Positions 61,250-64,000 of a stretch of DNA of 64,000 nucleotides are shown here, piece after piece. The notes beneath the pieces are model-generated. The model worked only from the letters and a program-made list of their open reading frames with translations, was not told the DNA's origin and ran no database searches. The stretch's first letter is position 1; every line of letters begins with the position of its first letter. Source of the DNA: Cyclobacteriaceae bacterium (GTDB lineage: Bacteria > Bacteroidota > Bacteroidia > Cytophagales > Cyclobacteriaceae). The position numbers and the translations under genes were made by a program. The stretch spans positions 124,001 through 188,000 of the forward strand of contig JANQKF010000034.1 of assembly GCA_028281285.1 (NCBI GenBank). The letters run 5' to 3'.

Positions 61250-62236
61250 ATGAATAAAATACTACTTACCCATTTTCTATTGACTCTCACTATTTTGTCC
61301 GGCTCAGCGCAGGAGTCATATCCACCACCGGGGAGATTGGTGGATGTAAATGGTTATAAGCTCCATTTAATCCATCAGGGAGAGGGAGGTCCTCCTGTGA
61401 TCATGTTTCATGGTGCAGGTGATATTGCACTGATTTGGAAATTGGTGATACCCAAAGTTGCTAAGTTCACCACCGCGGTTGCCGTGGATCAGGCAGGAGA
61501 AGGATGGAGTGAACACGGTCATTCCATTCACATGCGGCAACAGGCTTATGATACCTATACAGCCCTGCAGAATGCAGGGATTAAAGGCCCTTATATTCTG
61601 GTAGGGCATTCCCTGGGAGGAATCCTGACCAGGGTATTTGCGAATGCATACCCAGGAGAAGTCGCGGGAGTGGTCTTGGTGGATGCCACACACCCTGATG
61701 TGGTACTCAAATTCTATAAGGAAGGCCAGGGGAAATGGCAGCGAATGAGGTTAAGAGCGTCTGAGGAAACAGTACCCGATCCAATCACCAGTCGACTTTT
61801 GCATTTTCCTGAAACCAAAAGTTTTCAACCCAAGCGTGACTTTGGTGATTTGCTAAAAGACTTTTCAGAAGAAGACCGGGAACGCTTCGATTGGTTTTAT
61901 AATCATCGGCCCTATACCTATGTGCCGGGCAGAAAGAGCTATGAGGCGGAAACAATGAAGAGCATTTACGAGAATGAAGCTGCCTATAACTTTGGAGAAA
62001 CACCTCTTGTGGTCATATCGGGTGGGAATAAACCGGACAAAGAAGGAGACGATAATTGGACAACTGAAGCATTAAAAGAACATTCTGAACAATTGCAGAA
62101 GGAGCTGCTCAAATTATCAAATGATAGCCGTCAAATTGTTGCCAGAAAAAGCGGACATCAAGTCCATATCGATCAACCAAAATTGGTAGCTAAGGCTATA
62201 AAAAGTGTTTACAGAAAGTTAAAAAACAGAAAGTAG
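61250..62236 (+). CDS. Exported alpha/beta hydrolase
   Basis: A 328-residue alpha/beta hydrolase with a signal peptide (MNKILLTHFLLTLTILSGSA). The oxyanion region is MFHGAGDIALIW, the nucleophile Ser121 is in VGHSLGG, a candidate acid is in VVLVDATHPD, and the His is in KSGHQVHIDQP. The ATG at 61250 is chosen; an in-frame codon at 61208 lies inside the preceding terminator. It probably hydrolyses an ester or lactone in the periplasm. Its relation to the upstream operon is unclear, as a terminator separates them. Confidence 0.88.
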   Translation: MNKILLTHFLLTLTILSGSAQESYPPPGRLVDVNGYKLHLIHQGEGGPPVIMFHGAGDIALIWKLVIPKVAKFTTAVAVDQAGEGWSEHGHSIHMRQQAYDTYTALQNAGIKGPYILVGHSLGGILTRVFANAYPGEVAGVVLVDATHPDVVLKFYKEGQGKWQRMRLRASEETVPDPITSRLLHFPETKSFQPKRDFGDLLKDFSEEDRERFDWFYNHRPYTYVPGRKSYEAETMKSIYENEAAYNFGETPLVVISGGNKPDKEGDDNWTTEALKEHSEQLQKELLKLSNDSRQIVARKSGHQVHIDQPKLVAKAIKSVYRKLKNRK

Positions 62237-62377
62237 AGTTAATTTCTGTTAATCGCTGAAAGAATATGCAACATTTTTTCAACTCGTGGCATCTATATAA
62301 CAAAGGTCAAAAAAAGTAAAGGTCTGAGAGTAACGTTTCCACGAGAAAGCAGTCTTTTAGACAGAACAAGAATAAAA

Positions 62378-62674
62378 ATGTTTTCATCAACCCTATATAT
62401 CGGAATCATGGACGGTCATCACAAGATTAGTATCAGTGGGGTTGTGTTCTATGTAGAAGAAAGCTGCCGAAACCTGCTGATGAATCATTTAAAATGGATT
62501 TATAGAAATAATACGCTCGACAATCACGTTGAGAGTTATGAATCCAGCGAAGAAGAGGTAGCTGAGATTCTTTTAGAAGAACTTAAACAAGGTAAAGAGG
62601 TAATTACGAGCGCAGAGGTAAACCAACTCATTGAAAAAACAACACAGAAATTCAACCGTGACGAATTGAGATAA
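62378..62674 (+). CDS. Small protein resembling the N-terminal domain of Bacteroidetes PspC proteins
   Basis: A 98-residue soluble protein. The strand ISISGVVFYVEESCRNLLMNHL and EEVAEILLEELKQGKEVITSAEVNQLIEK resemble the N-terminal (non-PspC) module seen on longer PspC-domain proteins of Bacteroidetes, which reads roughly INLxGxxFxIxExAxxxLxxYL with a later GKEVIT. Here it stands alone without the membrane domain. Start at ATG 62378 or 62408 (MDGHHKISISG). It is 142 bases after the hydrolase gene and is followed by a structured intergenic element. The assignment is from pattern memory. Confidence 0.6.
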   Translation: MFSSTLYIGIMDGHHKISISGVVFYVEESCRNLLMNHLKWIYRNNTLDNHVESYESSEEEVAEILLEELKQGKEVITSAEVNQLIEKTTQKFNRDELR

Positions 62675-62686
62675 GCTCAATTGTCA

Positions 62687-62771
62687 AGGTTGCCCTGACA
62701 AAGTGATCAAGGATCCTTTCGTCAGCCCGAAAGGGAAATACAACTGAAAGTGTATTTGGTCAAGACAACCT
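62687..62771. other. Hairpin-rich intergenic element (possible structured RNA)
   Basis: Three nested pairings fit a junction: AGGTTG (62687-62692) with CAACCT (62766-62771), CCTTTCG (62715-62721) with CGAAAGG (62728-62734, loop of six), and AAATACA (62736-62742) with TGTATTT (62751-62757, loop of eight). It is located between the 98-residue gene and the downstream terminator. It could be a small RNA or a 3' UTR structure; I match it to no known family. Confidence 0.4.
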
Positions 62772-62825
62772 GATTTAGTTTTTGGTTTGAGGTGATTTAA
62801 TTAAATACAGGTGTTTTCTATCCAC

Positions 62826-62856
62826 AAGCCCTGACTGGAGAGTCAGGGCTTCTTTT
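62826..62856 (+). terminator. Rho-independent terminator after 98-residue protein gene
   Basis: AAGCCCTGACT / AGTCAGGGCTT is a perfect 11-bp stem with GGAG loop, followed by CTTTTATT on the plus strand. It lies 152 bases after the stop codon, beyond the structured element, so the transcript includes that element. Confidence 0.88.
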
Positions 62857-64000
62857 ATTGTTGAGGTCTTGCTGCTCTCCATCCCCTCCATAATTTTTTG
62901 GATAAGGCAGCCACATTTTCCTTTTGTGTCGGCTCGTTCGCGATATTACGATTCTCATCAGGATCAATTATCAGATCATATAGTTCGACAGCCTTAAATT
63001 CCCCTTTTTCGCCTTTAATATGATCCCATTCATACCATTCGATATAATGCTGTGTGGTCGTCTTCATTGAGTAGCCCATATATCTACCCTTGTCCGGAGT
63101 ATGTTGTGGCCTTCTATGAAATTGGCTGAATGCAGCCGTTTTCCAGTCCTGGTAAGGATTTTCAAGGAGTGGAACAAAACTGGTTCCCTGCATATAGTCG
63201 GGCACATCAATTCCTGCCAACTCCAGGAGTGATGGGAACATATCGATCAGTTCGGTGAGCGATTCTGTCTTGGCTCCGGCATTTTGCTGTCCTGGGACAC
63301 GAATCATCATGGGCACGTGTGTATCGATATGATAGTTGGTTTGCTTGCTCCAGCTATTGTGTTCTCCCAGCTTCCACCCATGATCTCCCCAGACTATTAT
63401 GATTGTGTTGTCATAAACTCCAAGGTCCTTCAGATGTTGAATCAACTTTCCGAACTGCGCATCGACATAGCTAACACTCGCATAATACCCTTGCTTGAGA
63501 AGGCGTGCGGTATCTTCCGGAATTTTAAATCCGGAAATGGGTGTGCCGATATGATGAAACCCATTATAATGACGGAGCTCATAGTTAGAATTCATTGTCC
63601 AAACTGGTGCACCTTCGGGGTGAAAATCGTTTTTAGCTAGTGGCAATTCGTCAGGATCGTACAAATCCCAATACTTTTTTGGGACGGTGAATGGCATATG
63701 AGGTCGGAAGTAGCCCATTCCAAGATAAAATGGTTCATTCCTTTTGGTGATGCGTGTTAGCGTTCTTTTTGCCAATTCAGTTTGTGCACCATCGTAGTAA
63801 AGAGAATCATGGACGTCTTCCCATTCCCAAACCGGTCCGTTGTTCCAGCCGTCTGCATACCTTACCGGGCGAAGTTTGACGAGTGAATCCCTTGCTATTT
63901 TTTGAAGTTGATTTGTCTCTTCATTCACATAAAAAGTCTCTCCGTCTCTTTTATGCATTTCCGGAGCGCTGTATTGAGGAGGTCTCAGATCTGGTTCGTC
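62855..64000 (-). CDS. Sulfatase family protein (5' end outside window)
   Basis: C-terminal part of an alkaline-phosphatase-fold sulfatase. The frame is open to base 64000, so the ATG at 63958 is internal and the N-terminal catalytic region (with the formylglycine Cys/Ser) is missing from the window. Visible features are FYLGMGYFRPHMPF, SVSYVDAQFGKLIQHL, IIVWGDHGWKLGEHNSWSKQTNY (metal ligands Asp and His) and PMMIRVPG. Iduronate-2-sulfatase-like enzymes show this ordering, including a Trp-rich YIEWYEWDH segment near the end. It probably removes sulfate from algal polysaccharide in the periplasm. Confidence 0.92.
   Translation of the reverse strand, partial: DEPDLRPPQYSAPEMHKRDGETFYVNEETNQLQKIARDSLVKLRPVRYADGWNNGPVWEWEDVHDSLYYDGAQTELAKRTLTRITKRNEPFYLGMGYFRPHMPFTVPKKYWDLYDPDELPLAKNDFHPEGAPVWTMNSNYELRHYNGFHHIGTPISGFKIPEDTARLLKQGYYASVSYVDAQFGKLIQHLKDLGVYDNTIIIVWGDHGWKLGEHNSWSKQTNYHIDTHVPMMIRVPGQQNAGAKTESLTELIDMFPSLLELAGIDVPDYMQGTSFVPLLENPYQDWKTAAFSQFHRRPQHTPDKGRYMGYSMKTTTQHYIEWYEWDHIKGEKGEFKAVELYDLIIDPDENRNIANEPTQKENVAALSKKLWRGWRAARPQQ

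Noticed and set aside
62283-62345. CTCGTGG ... CCACGAG inverted repeat ahead of the 98-residue gene
   Set aside because: Arms of 7 bases with a 49-base spacer are too far apart to call a regulatory dyad or hairpin without supporting conservation.
36000-64000. tRNA, rRNA or CRISPR features
   Set aside because: I looked for cloverleaf arms with TTCGAATC-like T loops and for regularly spaced direct repeats, and found none in this half or in the first half.

Overview
The window looks like a chromosomal segment of a marine-type Bacteroidota, most likely of the Cytophagales. The evidence is the lineage-specific gene content: a C-terminal type IX secretion sorting domain of the CHU/gliding type, an IPExxxVDY protein, DUF3570/DUF4266 and DUF4097 proteins, a YfhO protein and PorV-like barrels. 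Several promoters also fit the Bacteroidetes form (TTTG, about 19 bp, TAnnTTTG). The segment is densely coded on both strands, with no intergenic gap over about 300 bp. I found no tRNA, rRNA, insertion sequence, phage gene or CRISPR array. Both ends cut a gene: a tricorn-like protease on the left and a sulfatase on the right.

Bases 1-7440: the end of a tricorn protease, then a divergent Lgt-like membrane protein (GCCYG type), a convergent lipid kinase, and a tight four-gene operon (thioredoxin-fold protein, ApbE flavin transferase, DUF4266 lipoprotein, DUF3570 outer-membrane barrel). The operon reads as an uncharacterised envelope redox module. DUF3570 carries a possible flavinylation motif. 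Bases 7440-13505 (minus strand): MFS exporter and MarR regulator, cupredoxin, AhpD-like protein, DoxX-like protein, and a two-subunit molybdopterin dehydrogenase. The intergenic DNA here holds several perfect palindromes.

Bases 13600-21200 (minus): M1 metallopeptidase, and an operon of canonical lgt, a BamA/TamA-like barrel, a PorV-like protein and a helix-hairpin-helix barrel. Bases 21200-32500: core metabolism and RNA functions (acpP-fabF-rnc-nadE; IPExxxVDY-pyk; NFACT/RqcH; a PhnP-like hydrolase; two response regulators, one with an Hpt domain; miaA; a LemA-like protein).

Bases 32600-41450: a surface-polysaccharide region (two GT4 glycosyltransferases, flippase, methyltransferase, wecB, YfhO). 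Bases 41500-56100: ffh, a lipoprotein, a nicotinamide-riboside-kinase-like protein, pdhB, an OmpA/TPR lipoprotein, PspC, GT2, ybaB, a T9SS cargo protein, hutH, hisS, a strongly bipolar basic/acidic small protein, a phosphodiesterase and an OmpA protein with six TSP3 repeats.

Bases 56100-64000: an ArsR regulator with a palindrome inside its own promoter, a YdcF protein, then an ECF sigma factor, a membrane HEAT-repeat putative anti-sigma factor and three tandem DUF4097-type secreted proteins ending in the same YLRK motif. An alpha/beta hydrolase, a small PspC-associated-type protein, a hairpin-rich intergenic element and the sulfatase follow. The best candidates for undescribed systems are the ApbE/DUF4266/DUF3570 operon with its Lgt-like neighbour, and the sigma/HEAT/triple-DUF4097 operon.
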